NCBI RefSeq assembly: GCF_000002515.2
Contig: NC_006040.1
Span: 1,576,728 to 1,640,727, forward strand
Length of the DNA stretch: 64,000 nt
DNA from: Kluyveromyces lactis
Lineage: Eukaryota; Ascomycota; Saccharomycetes; Saccharomycetales; Saccharomycetaceae
Reading direction: 5' to 3'
The position numbers and the translations under genes were made by a program. Under the pieces are notes generated by a model. It was not told where the DNA came from. It saw nothing but the letters and a program-made list of their open reading frames with translations, and did not search any database. Below are positions 10,162 to 20,203 of this stretch, piece by piece; the stretch's first letter is position 1, and each line of letters begins with the position of its first letter.

Positions 10162-11229
10162 TTAACTTAAATTTTGAATATTTACAAAGTGATTGCTGAT
10201 TTTGTTTTCAAGCCCGTTCAACTTTGCACTGACACTAATCAATGTAGGATCGCTGGTGGTAATTGAAACTTTCTCGCATTCAGTGACAACTCGCCCGTTA
10301 AATGTCACACACCTAGCCAATAGATCGCTTGCTTGCGGAAGAGTGATTCTTTCAGTTGCTGAAAAACTGGATATCAAATTGTTTATCATAGATGTTTGTT
10401 CAACTTGCAAGCCTTCTTCCTTAAGGATCTCTGCGATTTTTCCATTTCTGTCTTGCTTCAGCCTGTCTCTGACTTTATCACTGAATGATAACCCAGTTTT
10501 CGAATCGATCTCACTCCAGGGTTTTTTAATGACTTTTGTCAAATTCCTAATGTCCAAGCAAATCTCGTTTTTGAATAGCACTAATTCCATATTGACCAAA
10601 TGATGTGCTGATTCACAAATGTCATGAGATTCAGAGAAGTTGTCGTTTAAGAAGCTGTTGTTATTATGCGGAAAGACCAATTCTCGTGGAGGATTTTGTA
10701 ATAATGTAATAGATTGTGTAAGTAACTCCAATATTTTCCCAATTTTATTGTGAAAAGTATGAATATCATCAAGTTTCATATCGTGTAATTCGGAAAGTTG
10801 CTGTAATTCGTCAAATAAGGACAATACGGATGATAAATTTGTAATTATGGCATTTATTTGAACTAAGGGAAATTGTTTATCAAGGTCCATCTTTAGAACT
10901 ATTGGTTTACCCCTGCTAAAGTCTGGAAGCTTAATGATAGCCTGAAAATCCACTATAAATCCGGCCTGTCTAGTGATTGTCCCTTTAATCGATGTGCTGT
11001 CTGGCGCGGCACCTGATGTGTTAACGGAGACACTATTCCCATTGGTAAGAGGCATTCGAAATTTCTCAGGACTAGATAGTTGGTTTATGCATTTCTCAAC
11101 ATGGTCCATAACGTTAGGTAGCTCAGGCTTTATGATTTCTTTAATCAACCATGTCTGTTGTAACAAAGAGCTCTCCTCATATGTAGGAGCATTTTTATAT
11201 GCCCCATCATTATATAATTCCGTAGTCAT
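10162..11229 (-). CDS. RAV2: Rav2, RAVE complex subunit (Rogdi family)
   Basis: Rav2 works with Rav1 and Skp1 in the RAVE complex, which reassembles V1 onto Vo of the vacuolar ATPase. The Rogdi-family pattern is visible: an early SLLQQTWLIKEIIKPELP helix, a beta-rich segment IVDFQAIIKLPDFSRG, then AIITNLSSVLSLFDELQQLSELHD and LQNPPRELVFP, which parallel human Rogdi. I start at the ATG at 11229, giving 355 residues (351 in S. cerevisiae). The same frame stays open for 49 more codons to a TTG at 11376 without another ATG. Synteny (SPC19-RAV2-COQ4) supports the call. Confidence 0.9.
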   Translation of the reverse strand: MTTELYNDGAYKNAPTYEESSLLQQTWLIKEIIKPELPNVMDHVEKCINQLSSPEKFRMPLTNGNSVSVNTSGAAPDSTSIKGTITRQAGFIVDFQAIIKLPDFSRGKPIVLKMDLDKQFPLVQINAIITNLSSVLSLFDELQQLSELHDMKLDDIHTFHNKIGKILELLTQSITLLQNPPRELVFPHNNNSFLNDNFSESHDICESAHHLVNMELVLFKNEICLDIRNLTKVIKKPWSEIDSKTGLSFSDKVRDRLKQDRNGKIAEILKEEGLQVEQTSMINNLISSFSATERITLPQASDLLARCVTFNGRVVTECEKVSITTSDPTLISVSAKLNGLENKISNHFVNIQNLS

Positions 11230-11606
11230 CTCGGATTTATGCAATTGAGAATTAATGTAGCAAAGCTCCCTTAGCGTGTAGATAGCAAGAGCCTTGCTAA
11301 GATGGGCGTTTTCCTTTGTCAACCTTTTTACTATTCTTTTGCCTTTTTCGTATGATGATTCTTCTGAATATTTCAAATTTAAACCTTTTCTTGAAGTTGA
11401 TGCGACTCACCCACATATACTTTAACTAGAGATAAAGGAAGATCATTGAAAATTGTAAAGTGGTTGTAATTGAAATTGCTGGCGTGGATTAGGATCAAGG
11501 TTTACACAGATTCTAGATTTGACTCAATTGACGAGTTGTACTCCGGGACACAGCTTTTTATTATTAGGGAAAGTGTGCTATTAAACGCATCAGACGACGA
11601 CCGCAA
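11230..11606. other. divergent intergenic region RAV2-COQ4
   Basis: This is the divergent promoter of RAV2 and COQ4. The first 147 bp next to RAV2 are open in the RAV2 frame but lack an ATG. Nothing else stands out. Confidence 0.45.
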
Positions 11607-12605
11607 ATGTTTACTGTAAGTAAGAAATCCTTACAAGCAAGTCGTAACGCTTTCAGTCCATTGAATAATAGCAAGAGAACAATCGTATTTACTGCAATAG
11701 CAGCTTTTGGAGACCTATTGATTGGGAAAGATGTTAGACTAGCAGATGCTATGGAGAAAGGGAATCTGCATAATAAAAATGGAGAGTATGAGCATAAGAT
11801 GGAACAAAGGACTCAAGAAAGGTTAAATGCATTACGAAACACAAGACCGATAGAACCTAATTATGAGGGTCATGTTCCACTTTGGTGGTATGAGCGAATG
11901 ATGCTCTTCGGTATCAGTGGTTTAAAATCTTATTTCCACCCGGAGAACGGTGAGAACATCGTTCAATTAGGAGAAGCTACTGCTCTACCTTGCTTTCTTG
12001 AAAGTTTAAAACGGACAATGTTGTTAGATAAGACTGGTAGAAGGATTCTACAAGACAGACCAAACATCACATCGGAAAGCCTTGACATGGAACGATTGTC
12101 AAAGATGGATAAAAATTCAGTTGGCTATACGTACTACAAATGGTTGATGAAAGAGGGGGTCTCTCCAGACACAAGGGCACCAGTTACTTATATCGATGAT
12201 CCTGTCCATGCTTTCATATTTAAGAGATATAGACAATGCCATGACTTTTATCATGCAATAAATGACCTACCAATCATAATCGAAGGTGAGATTGCAGTTA
12301 AAGCATTTGAGGCATCAAACATTGGTGTCCCAATGGCTGCACTTGGTGCTCTATTAGCACCATTGAGATTAAAGAAAGTGCAAAAGGAAAGACTTTACTC
12401 CATCTACCTCCCATGGGCAGTCAAAGCAGGGCTGAATTGCAAACCTCTCATCAATGTCTATTGGGAAGAAATCTTGGATAAGGACATAGACGAACTAAGA
12501 AGAGAATTAAACGTCACACCACCTCCAGATTTGAGAAAAATTAGAAAGGAAAGAGCGAAACAAAGAAAACAGTTCAAGCTTAAGTATGAGACCTACGAGA
12601 AATGA
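11607..12605 (+). CDS. COQ4: Coq4, coenzyme Q biosynthesis protein
   Basis: Coq4 is a mitochondrial inner-membrane matrix-side protein of the CoQ synthome, with a role in oxidative decarboxylation of the ubiquinone ring precursor. The 332-residue protein (335 in S. cerevisiae) carries the family metal motif HDxxH-x11-E at H212, D213, H216 and E228. The N-terminus (MFTVSKKSLQASRNAFSP) is basic and hydroxylated, as a mitochondrial presequence should be. The block GHVPLWWYERMMLFG is also typical. The start is the ATG at 11607, which gives full length. It follows RAV2 as in the YDR202C-YDR204W block; the next gene, PSY2, belongs to a different syntenic block. Confidence 0.97.
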   Translation: MFTVSKKSLQASRNAFSPLNNSKRTIVFTAIAAFGDLLIGKDVRLADAMEKGNLHNKNGEYEHKMEQRTQERLNALRNTRPIEPNYEGHVPLWWYERMMLFGISGLKSYFHPENGENIVQLGEATALPCFLESLKRTMLLDKTGRRILQDRPNITSESLDMERLSKMDKNSVGYTYYKWLMKEGVSPDTRAPVTYIDDPVHAFIFKRYRQCHDFYHAINDLPIIIEGEIAVKAFEASNIGVPMAALGALLAPLRLKKVQKERLYSIYLPWAVKAGLNCKPLINVYWEEILDKDIDELRRELNVTPPPDLRKIRKERAKQRKQFKLKYETYEK

Positions 12606-13356
12606 ATTTTAAACCCTCAATCCCCAAATCGTGATGGCTGGCGTAAAGTTGCTTTGTAAAGTATAATGCAGGGTCATTCTGTGGATATAGGAACCAGGAA
12701 AAAAGAAATAGAAATACGTACGTAATGAAATAAACGTCTTCAATTGAAGAGGAAAAAGATCGCCTTTGCTTGATCGATTAAAAAATATATCTATAGCTAA
12801 CATCCTTGCTACGTACAGTACCACTGCCTACACTTTTATTTGCTAACGCGGTATGTTAAACAATTATGATCGAACTTCAGTACGATGTCCTCTTTCCCTC
12901 GGTGTGCTTTGCAGCCTTAAAACTGTTCTTTTTTCTTATCACTGCGTTTAGCGGCCAAGAAGAAGAAAAAAAAGAACAAAGTTAAAAACTATCCAATTTA
13001 AGACTTCTGACCAGGGCATCTCATCTCACCCCATAATAAAAGAGAAGCAGTGTCTTGTGAGGGTTTTAAGCGGAAGGGGAGGATAATCTGATATTGAACA
13101 TACAAGAATCTGTTACTTCAAAGCTCTTATAGCGCTTGTGTTTAATCCTCTTTGTCCTTTTTTTTTAACTGGAAGAAGTCACTGACGCTTTCGACGAAGT
13201 GTAAACATTCAAGTTTTCTTTCGGACTCACTCGGTTGTTAACGCATTGCAACTTTTGCTTACAAGACTTTGAACCTATTTTGTCAGGTCACAATTAGCAG
13301 AAAGAGCTTACGAGATCTTGCCATTTATTAGGGCTTCGATCAGCATAATATAAGAT
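12606..13356. other. intergenic region COQ4-PSY2, junction between two synteny blocks
   Basis: This 751 bp stretch separates the YDR195-YDR204 block from the YNL201/YDL226 block. It is AT-rich with several oligo-T tracts (for example near 13157-13166). I see no convincing gene or RNA in it. Confidence 0.5.
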
Positions 13357-15606
13357 ATGTCTGAATCTAACAATATGCATGTTTCTGGGGATGGTGCCAA
13401 ACAGTCGGTATACACTGAGAAGAAACGCGTGAAAGTCTATGTGTTGGAAAATAACGAGTGGAAGGATACTGGGACAGGGTTTTGTCAGGGGACAGTGGAA
13501 GAGCGTACTATAGATGACACTCAGACTGCAGAGAAAATGGCGTATCTTTTGGTGGTCGATGAAGACTCCGATGACCAGGTCTTACTTAAGTCCAGGCTCG
13601 AACAAAACATCGAATACCAGCGTCAAGAGGAAACTCTTATTGTCTGGAAGGATCTGAATGGTCAGGATATAGCTTTATCCTTTGAAGAAAGCATTGGATG
13701 CGATTCTTTATGTGAATATATTTGCTTTGTACAGAAAAACATTGAAAGCCGCATCTCTTTGGTAGCTGTAAGATCGACAGATGATGGAATCGGGTCTGTT
13801 CATGAGATAATAACAGGACCGGTCAATCTTCCCTCAAATGTACCAAACCAGACAGAAGAATCCCTTTTAGAAGCATTGAAAATTCTAAACGAAAACACGT
13901 CATTTGATTATCTGCGAAATGAGACAATTCAATTTGTTATCAACGATCACTATTTAGCAACACTAATCAGATCATTCTATCAGTCAGAAGAATCTAAACT
14001 ATATCGAAATTTATTATTATTGAGCAACATTGTGAAAACTCTAATATTGTTCAACAGCAAGGAGATTTTGGAAGAGATGATCAATGATGAAAACTTTTTA
14101 TGCGTTTGCGGTATATTGGAATATGATACTGAATTTCCAAACTCAAAACTTAACCATAGACAATATTTGAAAGATAAGGAGCCAAATTTCAAGGAAATGA
14201 TTCCCATCTCAGATCCAACGATCAAATTAATGATTACGCAAAATTTTAGGCTTCAATTTTTGAAAGATGTGGTTCTAGTTAGATTTTTGGATGATCAATC
14301 TTTCACCTTCATATCTGACCTAATGTTGTCATACCAGAATTCCATAATAGATTTCCTACAGGAGGATAGCAACAATTTTATTAATCAAGTCATCTCGATG
14401 TATAAAGTTGAGGAGGATTCAACCGTCACCCCAGATAAAAGAAGGGACGGTATAAAACTATTACATGAATGCATCCAACTTTCCCAAAACCTAAATTCAA
14501 TAGAAAAAACCCTTTTCTACAAATTTTTAATCAAGAAAGGGTTGTTCCAAGTCATCCAATTTGCATTCAACATGGAAACTAATAACGATATTCGAATCCT
14601 TGCAACGGATATAGTTGTGGGGCTCATTGAACACGATATCCAACTAATCCAAAGTGTGCAAAGTGACGAAGTCACCTTATTGAATGACGAGAATTCAGAT
14701 ATTGATTCTACAGATATGTCTCTTTTACTTATATTGACCAAGATCCTGCTCACTGATAAGAGTCCGGGATTGAAGGAACAGTCCTTCCAAGCACTTGTAA
14801 GTTTATTAGATCCTGAAGACTATATTGTAGATGACTATCAAAACCATGATGACAATATCGACACACGAATTGATAACATGCTTCAAATTCAGAATGGCAA
14901 AAATCATGATGGATTAGACGGTGAACGAAATCACGAGAAATTTCAGCTAGCTGAGTACTTGCAATGTTTCTATAGACAAGTTGCGCCCTCCCTTTTCCAT
15001 TGCTTCATCGATGGATCTGTTAATCTCTATGAATGTGATCAACAGTTACTCATAAAACTTGTGAAACTTCTCAATCTCATGATTCAAGGTCATGAGGCAT
15101 CAATATCTAGACGATTTATTCTCGAGAATGGAATTTTGATCAGGCTTATATCACTTGCTTCAAGCGATTATATCCTTCAATTAAGGCTTGCTGCAGTGCG
15201 TTGTTTCAAAAACATCGTATTTTTAAATGACGACTTCTATCTTCGATATCTTATTGGTAAGAATCTCTTCGATCCAATATTTGAAGTTTTTAAGGAAAAT
15301 TTGAACGAAGATAATATGGCTAATTCTACAATTTTAGATTTCTTAAAGTCGTTAAACACTCAATTAAAAGTGGTTGAGCAGGAAGATATTCCGCTTTCCG
15401 GTAGTAAAAGTTCAAGGAATTTCATGCTGTTGAATAAGTACATCTGCGGTAGATATGGTGATATATTACTGAAGGCAGATTACGTTTCTTTCACAAGAGA
15501 AATGATGGCTATTTATCATGAGGAAACCCAAAAGCTTGCTAGTTTATCAACAACGGAAACTAGCTTTGATGAAAATGATAATACTACACTGGAAGTTGAA
15601 GTATGA
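13357..15606 (+). CDS. PSY2: Psy2, protein phosphatase 4 regulatory subunit (R3/SMEK)
   Basis: Psy2 is the regulatory subunit of the Pph3 phosphatase (PP4), which dephosphorylates gamma-H2A and Rad53 during recovery from DNA damage. The 749-residue protein (858 in S. cerevisiae) has an EVH1/PH-like N-terminus at about residues 22-130 (KKRVKVYVLENNEWKDTGTG through ICFVQ). It then has the SMK-1/ARM-repeat body, including the DYLRNETIQFVINDHYLATLI block and LRLAAVRCFKNIVFLNDDFY near 610-630. The shortening is mostly in the acidic C-terminal tail. In S. cerevisiae the neighbour is SPS19 (YNL202W), as here; the two genes are convergent with 294 bp between stops. Confidence 0.95.
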   Translation: MSESNNMHVSGDGAKQSVYTEKKRVKVYVLENNEWKDTGTGFCQGTVEERTIDDTQTAEKMAYLLVVDEDSDDQVLLKSRLEQNIEYQRQEETLIVWKDLNGQDIALSFEESIGCDSLCEYICFVQKNIESRISLVAVRSTDDGIGSVHEIITGPVNLPSNVPNQTEESLLEALKILNENTSFDYLRNETIQFVINDHYLATLIRSFYQSEESKLYRNLLLLSNIVKTLILFNSKEILEEMINDENFLCVCGILEYDTEFPNSKLNHRQYLKDKEPNFKEMIPISDPTIKLMITQNFRLQFLKDVVLVRFLDDQSFTFISDLMLSYQNSIIDFLQEDSNNFINQVISMYKVEEDSTVTPDKRRDGIKLLHECIQLSQNLNSIEKTLFYKFLIKKGLFQVIQFAFNMETNNDIRILATDIVVGLIEHDIQLIQSVQSDEVTLLNDENSDIDSTDMSLLLILTKILLTDKSPGLKEQSFQALVSLLDPEDYIVDDYQNHDDNIDTRIDNMLQIQNGKNHDGLDGERNHEKFQLAEYLQCFYRQVAPSLFHCFIDGSVNLYECDQQLLIKLVKLLNLMIQGHEASISRRFILENGILIRLISLASSDYILQLRLAAVRCFKNIVFLNDDFYLRYLIGKNLFDPIFEVFKENLNEDNMANSTILDFLKSLNTQLKVVEQEDIPLSGSKSSRNFMLLNKYICGRYGDILLKADYVSFTREMMAIYHEETQKLASLSTTETSFDENDNTTLEVEV

Positions 15607-15900
15607 CATTCAGATATATCTGAAGATGTGATGCATTTAGATGCATATTAATAATAAGGTTAAAAAGAAGGAGGTTGTTGTTTTATATAGGGATAAGTAT
15701 TAAAAAAACTAGGATAATATTCAATTCAAGGTCAGATCTTGCATTCTCTAATTGAAAAACAAGACTTTGAAGTTATAGATGGGAGAAAAAGAATAAGAGT
15801 TATATGATCTGTGTGTTACAGATTTACTATTTTGAATGATCCAATCACAATGTGCAATGGATTCTCCGTTAGTCAACTAATAGCCAGAAGGAGAAGGTTC

Positions 15901-16773
15901 TTATAGTTTTGAATCAAAAGCATAATTCAACTCTTTAGGATAAAACTCTCTCGTTATTTGTGTGCCTACATGCCAGGCACCACCGTCGACGACGTGAATA
16001 GTTCCGGTGATGTATGAAGCTGCAGGAGAAAAAAGGAACACTGTCGTGTTTGCAATATCAACTGTTGTGCCAAGCCTTTGCAATGGAATCATCTCTGACA
16101 GATCTGAGCTCGAATCATTTTTAGTGAGTCGTGCCAACCCTTCAGTGTTGGCGATAGCACCAGGAGCTACACAATTGAACCTTAATCCCAATGGTCCCAT
16201 TTCTACAGCCAATGCATTTGATAAGGCATCAATACCGGCTTTGGCAGCACCTACATGTGACTGAAATGGAACGCCATAGTAATGTAAAGTGGAACTGACA
16301 AAGAGTACAGAACCTTTAGTCTTGACCAATTCTGGGAAACAAGCCTTGACCGTGTTAAAACTACCCAAAAGATCAATTGATACCACTGATTTGAAAGCAT
16401 TCGAGGATAGATGTGTAAAGTCCGCCAAGAAGTTACCAGCAGCGCCAGCGATAACGTAATCTAACCTACCAAATTTTTGAATGGCCACTTTAACAGCCTC
16501 ATGCAACTGATCCACATTTCGGACATCGACGCTTGAAATGGGCAAACAAGAGTGTGGATCATGGACCAATTGTCCAATCTCGTGGGCCGTTTTCCTCGTC
16601 TTTTCCGGGTTTCTACCAACGATTACAGCTTTACAACCTAAAAGCACCATTGCTTCTGTTTGTACCCTGCATATCGTTCCTGCCCCTCCGGTGACAAACA
16701 CGACCTTGCCATGGAACGTATCCTTTTTCCACGGCCCATTCTCAACAAAAGTTTTATCTAAAGTGTTAGGCAT
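15901..16773 (-). CDS. SPS19: Sps19, peroxisomal 2,4-dienoyl-CoA reductase
   Basis: This short-chain dehydrogenase reduces 2,4-dienoyl-CoA with NADPH so that unsaturated fatty acids can enter peroxisomal beta-oxidation. The NADP-binding Rossmann motif TGGAGTICR is at about residues 30-38. The segment VSSTLHYYGVPFQSHVGAAKAG at about 164-185 holds the active-site lysine typical of the dienoyl-CoA reductase branch, which lacks the usual tyrosine. The last three residues are SKL, a canonical peroxisomal targeting signal. Length is 290 residues (292 in S. cerevisiae). It is divergent from GCS1 across about 1.06 kb with several Reb1 sites. In S. cerevisiae SPS19 likewise neighbours SPS18, the GCS1 duplicate. 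Confidence 0.95.
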   Translation of the reverse strand: MPNTLDKTFVENGPWKKDTFHGKVVFVTGGAGTICRVQTEAMVLLGCKAVIVGRNPEKTRKTAHEIGQLVHDPHSCLPISSVDVRNVDQLHEAVKVAIQKFGRLDYVIAGAAGNFLADFTHLSSNAFKSVVSIDLLGSFNTVKACFPELVKTKGSVLFVSSTLHYYGVPFQSHVGAAKAGIDALSNALAVEMGPLGLRFNCVAPGAIANTEGLARLTKNDSSSDLSEMIPLQRLGTTVDIANTTVFLFSPAASYITGTIHVVDGGAWHVGTQITREFYPKELNYAFDSKL

Positions 16774-17131
16774 TCTCTCTTATACTGTTTCTGCGTACCT
16801 CTATGCTCAATTCCTGTCACAATTCATCGAAGTGATGAAGTATATGTCCCTTAAATCTAGAAAATGTTGACCTAGCAGTATTTACCCACCAGTATATATA
16901 TATACAATAAACACAGCGAAGATAATTTCAAACTAACACCCTAAGAAAAGGGCAATCCCCTAAGTTGCGAATATGTTTTAGCTTCCTAGTTGGAGATGGA
17001 GTCATTTGAATTCGATGATCATTACTTCTACTTACGGGCTTAACAAGTCTGACTATATAATTGCCATAGAGAAGTGGCATTATCAGGTTACAGCTGCTGA
17101 ATAAAGAGCGGAGAAGGATGTATTTTCTGTC

Positions 17132-17138
17132 CGGGTAA
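17132..17138 (-). promoter_or_regulatory. Reb1-type site between SPS19 and GCS1
   Basis: CGGGTAA here is the reverse complement of the Reb1 core TTACCCG. A near copy (CCGGGTAC) follows 8 bp downstream, and a second exact site lies at 17363-17369. Such paired sites usually open a nucleosome-free region in divergent promoters. Confidence 0.45.
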
Positions 17139-17362
17139 CAAATTATCCGGGTACTGATTGATCTAATTAGCTTATTAAAATGCTAGTAGTTGTTCAGTAA
17201 CTCTTATACAATGCACTCCAGAAACAAAACGCAAGTTCCAACCATTATATCGCCCCTTTAACAACGTAATGATACCGGTACCGAGCTGTTTCGCAACTTT
17301 TCGAGACAGGATGTCAGGCTTCGTGTTTAATACTTTCATTTCCGAAGCCAGAAGAACATTTG

Positions 17363-17369
17363 TTACCCG
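17363..17369 (+). promoter_or_regulatory. Reb1-type site upstream of GCS1
   Basis: An exact TTACCCG core, 463 bp before the GCS1 start. It is on the opposite strand to the site at 17132. Confidence 0.45.
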
Positions 17370-17832
17370 GGCATGGGCGGCTTTTTCTCTATCTCTTTGC
17401 ATGAAAATTCAAATCTAGACCTTCCGGTGAAAATCGAAATTTAGCATGTTGATTATTATCATGAGAATCAACGAATCGGTGAATGTTGTGGTTTCTGACG
17501 TACCCGTGTGTTTCTTCTGCTTCCTAGTGTGATTATTAGGGCTCAGCATCTGTGTTGTGAATCATTCGATATTTGTTACAGTATTGACACGCTTTAGAGG
17601 TTAAGTGTTGGTTCGTTAGTTTGTGTTTTGGGGTAGAACATTTGTTCGATATTGTGGCTGGAAAGCAAAAGTCAATTAAGAAGAATTGGAACTATCGATA
17701 GTGCCTGAAGTGTTAGGAGCCATCAATAACACTTTTGACAATTTAAATCAGTGAGCTGAGAATTTAAAGCTTGTGTTTCTTTTTTTTCCAGTTGATCACT
17801 ACAATCATTATCAAATTCTCCGTCTAGATCCA

Positions 17833-18906
17833 ATGTCAGAGTGGAAAGTCGATCCTGATAACAGGAGAAGGTTGTTACAGTTACAAAAAGTTGGTGGAAA
17901 CAAGAAATGCCTTGACTGTGGGGCTCATAATCCACAATGGGCCTCGCCTAAATTCGGTGTTTTCATTTGTTTGGAATGTGCCGGTATTCACCGAGGATTA
18001 GGAGTGCACATCTCCTTCGTTAGATCCATCACTATGGATCAGTTCAAATCAGACGAACTAGTTAGAATGGAAAACGGTGGTAATGACAAATTTACTGAGT
18101 ATCTGGAAGACCATGGGATTGATTCGAGTTTACCTCAGAAGTTGAAGTATGATAACGTTATTGCTTCGGATTATAAAGATAAACTAACTGCTATCTGTGA
18201 AAGCAAAGAATGGGAAGAACCTGATCGCTCTGATTTTGACCCAACCCAGCTTACAGCAACTAACTCTAGGTCCGGTACCCCTCAGCTAAATGGTTCATTG
18301 TCTGAAAAACTTGGCTCTGAAGAAGCAGTAAACCAAAAGGAGAAAAATGAATCCTATTTCGCTACACTCGGTGAGAAAAACTTACAGAAACCAGAACATA
18401 TACCGCCATCCCAAGGTGGTAAATATCAAGGTTTCGGAAACACGCCTATTATTCAACATAAGAAAGGAAATCAAGCTGAACCTGGCTCTACTACCTTGAC
18501 TTTGGAAAACTTTCAAAAGGACCCGCTTGGCACTTTCACAAAGGGTTGGGGCCTATTTTCTTCAGCCGTGTCGAAATCAATGGAAGAAGTTCAAGAATCT
18601 ATCATCAAACCAAATGTCGAACAATTCTCACAAAAAGATCTATCTGAAGAGGCAGTCAGGGCTGCCAAGCAGTTTGGTCAAAAATTCCAAGAATCCAGTA
18701 GTTATGGACTGCAAGCTCTCAACTCTTTCACAAAGGGTCTGCAACAACAATTACAGGAAACACAGGATGGACCTGCTACCTCATCACAATACACGAAACT
18801 GTTTGACGGGGCAGATGCTACCTCAACAACGCATACCCAAGCTCCGGCACAAAACAAAACTTCAGAAAAGAAGATTTCAGGAGAAGACGGATGGGAAGAA
18901 TTTTGA
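17833..18906 (+). CDS. GCS1: Gcs1, ADP-ribosylation factor GTPase-activating protein (co-orthologue of GCS1 and SPS18)
   Basis: Gcs1 stimulates GTP hydrolysis by Arf1 and Arl1 at the Golgi and so drives COPI coat recycling. The ArfGAP zinc finger is complete: C26, C29, C46 and C49 (CX2CX16CX2C), with the arginine finger in [19 protein letters not shown] follows. Later blocks [15 protein letters not shown] and [21 protein letters not shown] match S. cerevisiae Gcs1, including the lipid-packing helix region. The protein ends in DGWEEF, close to the S. cerevisiae DKWDDF. I start at 17833 (MSEWKVDPD); the 20 codons upstream begin with GTG. Length is 357 residues (352 in S. cerevisiae). This single gene stands for both members of the later duplicated pair. 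Confidence 0.97.
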   Translation: MSEWKVDPDNRRRLLQLQKVGGNKKCLDCGAHNPQWASPKFGVFICLECAGIHRGLGVHISFVRSITMDQFKSDELVRMENGGNDKFTEYLEDHGIDSSLPQKLKYDNVIASDYKDKLTAICESKEWEEPDRSDFDPTQLTATNSRSGTPQLNGSLSEKLGSEEAVNQKEKNESYFATLGEKNLQKPEHIPPSQGGKYQGFGNTPIIQHKKGNQAEPGSTTLTLENFQKDPLGTFTKGWGLFSSAVSKSMEEVQESIIKPNVEQFSQKDLSEEAVRAAKQFGQKFQESSSYGLQALNSFTKGLQQQLQETQDGPATSSQYTKLFDGADATSTTHTQAPAQNKTSEKKISGEDGWEEF

Positions 18907-19165
18907 AGCTGAGAAGCTTAAACTCACTCAAATTTCTTTCACTTACTTTATAAATATCTCATTTAAATAATTGGGGTGGAGTTGAAACCCTCTATCACAT
19001 ATCCTGTGACATAATATTTTTGTTCAAATATTTTAAAACTGGAAGTAAACTTCGATGATGAAATGATATTTACTTTCGATCCACTTTTTATTTTTGATAT
19101 AGATGAAAAGGAAAAGCATAAATAGAAAGGAAAAAAAGAACAGTTGATAGTCGTATGCTTGGGTA

Positions 19166-20203
19166 CTATATAGTTGCGTGACTATTGCTTGGGTATGTTC
19201 GTCTACTCAAATTTCTTACAGTCACAATTTCTGGTTCTTCACCATCACCCTTTTGTTGTGAGGGGTCGACTTTCCATGTAAACTCCTGATCGTTGAAAAA
19301 ACGTTTTGGTTCGTATGCTAAAGTCATATCTTGCTCAACTTTCGTACCATTAGCCAAGGTATACATTGCAGGCTTCCTCCAAATTGGTGGAAAATATTGC
19401 CTATATATCAACATAGCACTTGAAATTCCTATTGCAGCTCCAAACACATTATCAGTAAGAAAATGTCTATTATCTGCGAGAGTGGATGCACTCATCAATG
19501 TGGCAAAAAGAATCGGAAATCCAGTCAAGGGTAAAGTAATTGAGTTTGAAGAAGTAGCATGTTGGTAGATATTCACTCGAGATAGAATCATGAAAGTTAA
19601 TAATGTCAAATTGGAAAAAGCCGTTGCTGCCGTCCCACTGGGAAAGCTTCTAAAGCCATCAGCCAAGACACGTAAATTATCGGTAGAACACGACCGAATG
19701 TCGATATTGAACTGGCCTGGAGCAATGTCTTTTATAACAGGCATACATCTTGTCATAAGATCTGGTCTTGTCTTACCTGCGATGTTTTTCAACACCGAAA
19801 CTACAGTACTTTGTACAGCGTTTGTGCCCAAAATGGTTAACATCGTGGAGTGCGTGTTCCACCATTTTCTTGTCACAGAATATCGGGGGCTCAAAGCGTT
19901 AATAGTACCCCCGCTCAAGAATGTTATACCGCCTGTAAGCATTAATACAAACATTCTTGGGAATAACAACTCCCTTTGGGAGTAAGTCATATGAGAAATT
20001 TGTGGATCAATTAGGCTGAAGTCAGAGAAGCGCGGGTGTATTAAACGCCTAAAAAGCTGGGCAAAAACAAACAAAAGAATATATAGCATCCATTCCATAA
20101 CATAGAATCCAATAGTGAGTAGTGACACTGAATTACCTCTCACATTTATGAATACGTCGCGATCTACTCCTACCACCGATAGATATCTAGAAAGGATTGG
20201 CAT
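19166..20203 (-). CDS. PAP2-family membrane protein of the Dpp1 type, with altered catalytic motifs
   Basis: The 345-residue protein has about six hydrophobic segments (near residues 25-50, 80-100, 118-137, 193-212, 224-243 and 252-268) and the layout of diacylglycerol-pyrophosphate and lipid-phosphate phosphatases. Motif 1 (Kx6RP) is intact at K139 to P147. Motif 2, normally PSGH, reads PSGT at 188-191, so the catalytic histidine is a threonine. Motif 3 (SRx5Hx3D) reads ST at 240-241 with H247 and D251 kept. FRSFPSG and YRQYFPPI resemble S. cerevisiae Dpp1 (FRTTPSG, YRRIFPPI). I start at the ATG at 20203. Loss of two key residues suggests a weak or dead phosphatase, or a changed role. The gene lies between GCS1 and RTT106, in the interval where S. 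cerevisiae has HO. Confidence 0.85.
   Translation of the reverse strand: MPILSRYLSVVGVDRDVFINVRGNSVSLLTIGFYVMEWMLYILLFVFAQLFRRLIHPRFSDFSLIDPQISHMTYSQRELLFPRMFVLMLTGGITFLSGGTINALSPRYSVTRKWWNTHSTMLTILGTNAVQSTVVSVLKNIAGKTRPDLMTRCMPVIKDIAPGQFNIDIRSCSTDNLRVLADGFRSFPSGTAATAFSNLTLLTFMILSRVNIYQHATSSNSITLPLTGFPILFATLMSASTLADNRHFLTDNVFGAAIGISSAMLIYRQYFPPIWRKPAMYTLANGTKVEQDMTLAYEPKRFFNDQEFTWKVDPSQQKGDGEEPEIVTVRNLSRRTYPSNSHATI

Larger units (their letters stand above)
16774..17832. other. divergent intergenic region SPS19-GCS1
   Basis: This 1,059 bp region holds the promoters of SPS19 and GCS1. It contains Reb1-type sites at 17132-17138 (CGGGTAA) and 17363-17369 (TTACCCG), and a related CCGGGTAC at 17147-17154. 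A 75-codon ATG frame on the minus strand (17175-17402) shows no recognisable similarity, and I do not count it as a gene. Confidence 0.5.

Noticed and set aside
17175-17402. 75-codon minus-strand ATG frame between SPS19 and GCS1
   Set aside because: No similarity, it lies over Reb1 promoter sites and has no domain or signal.
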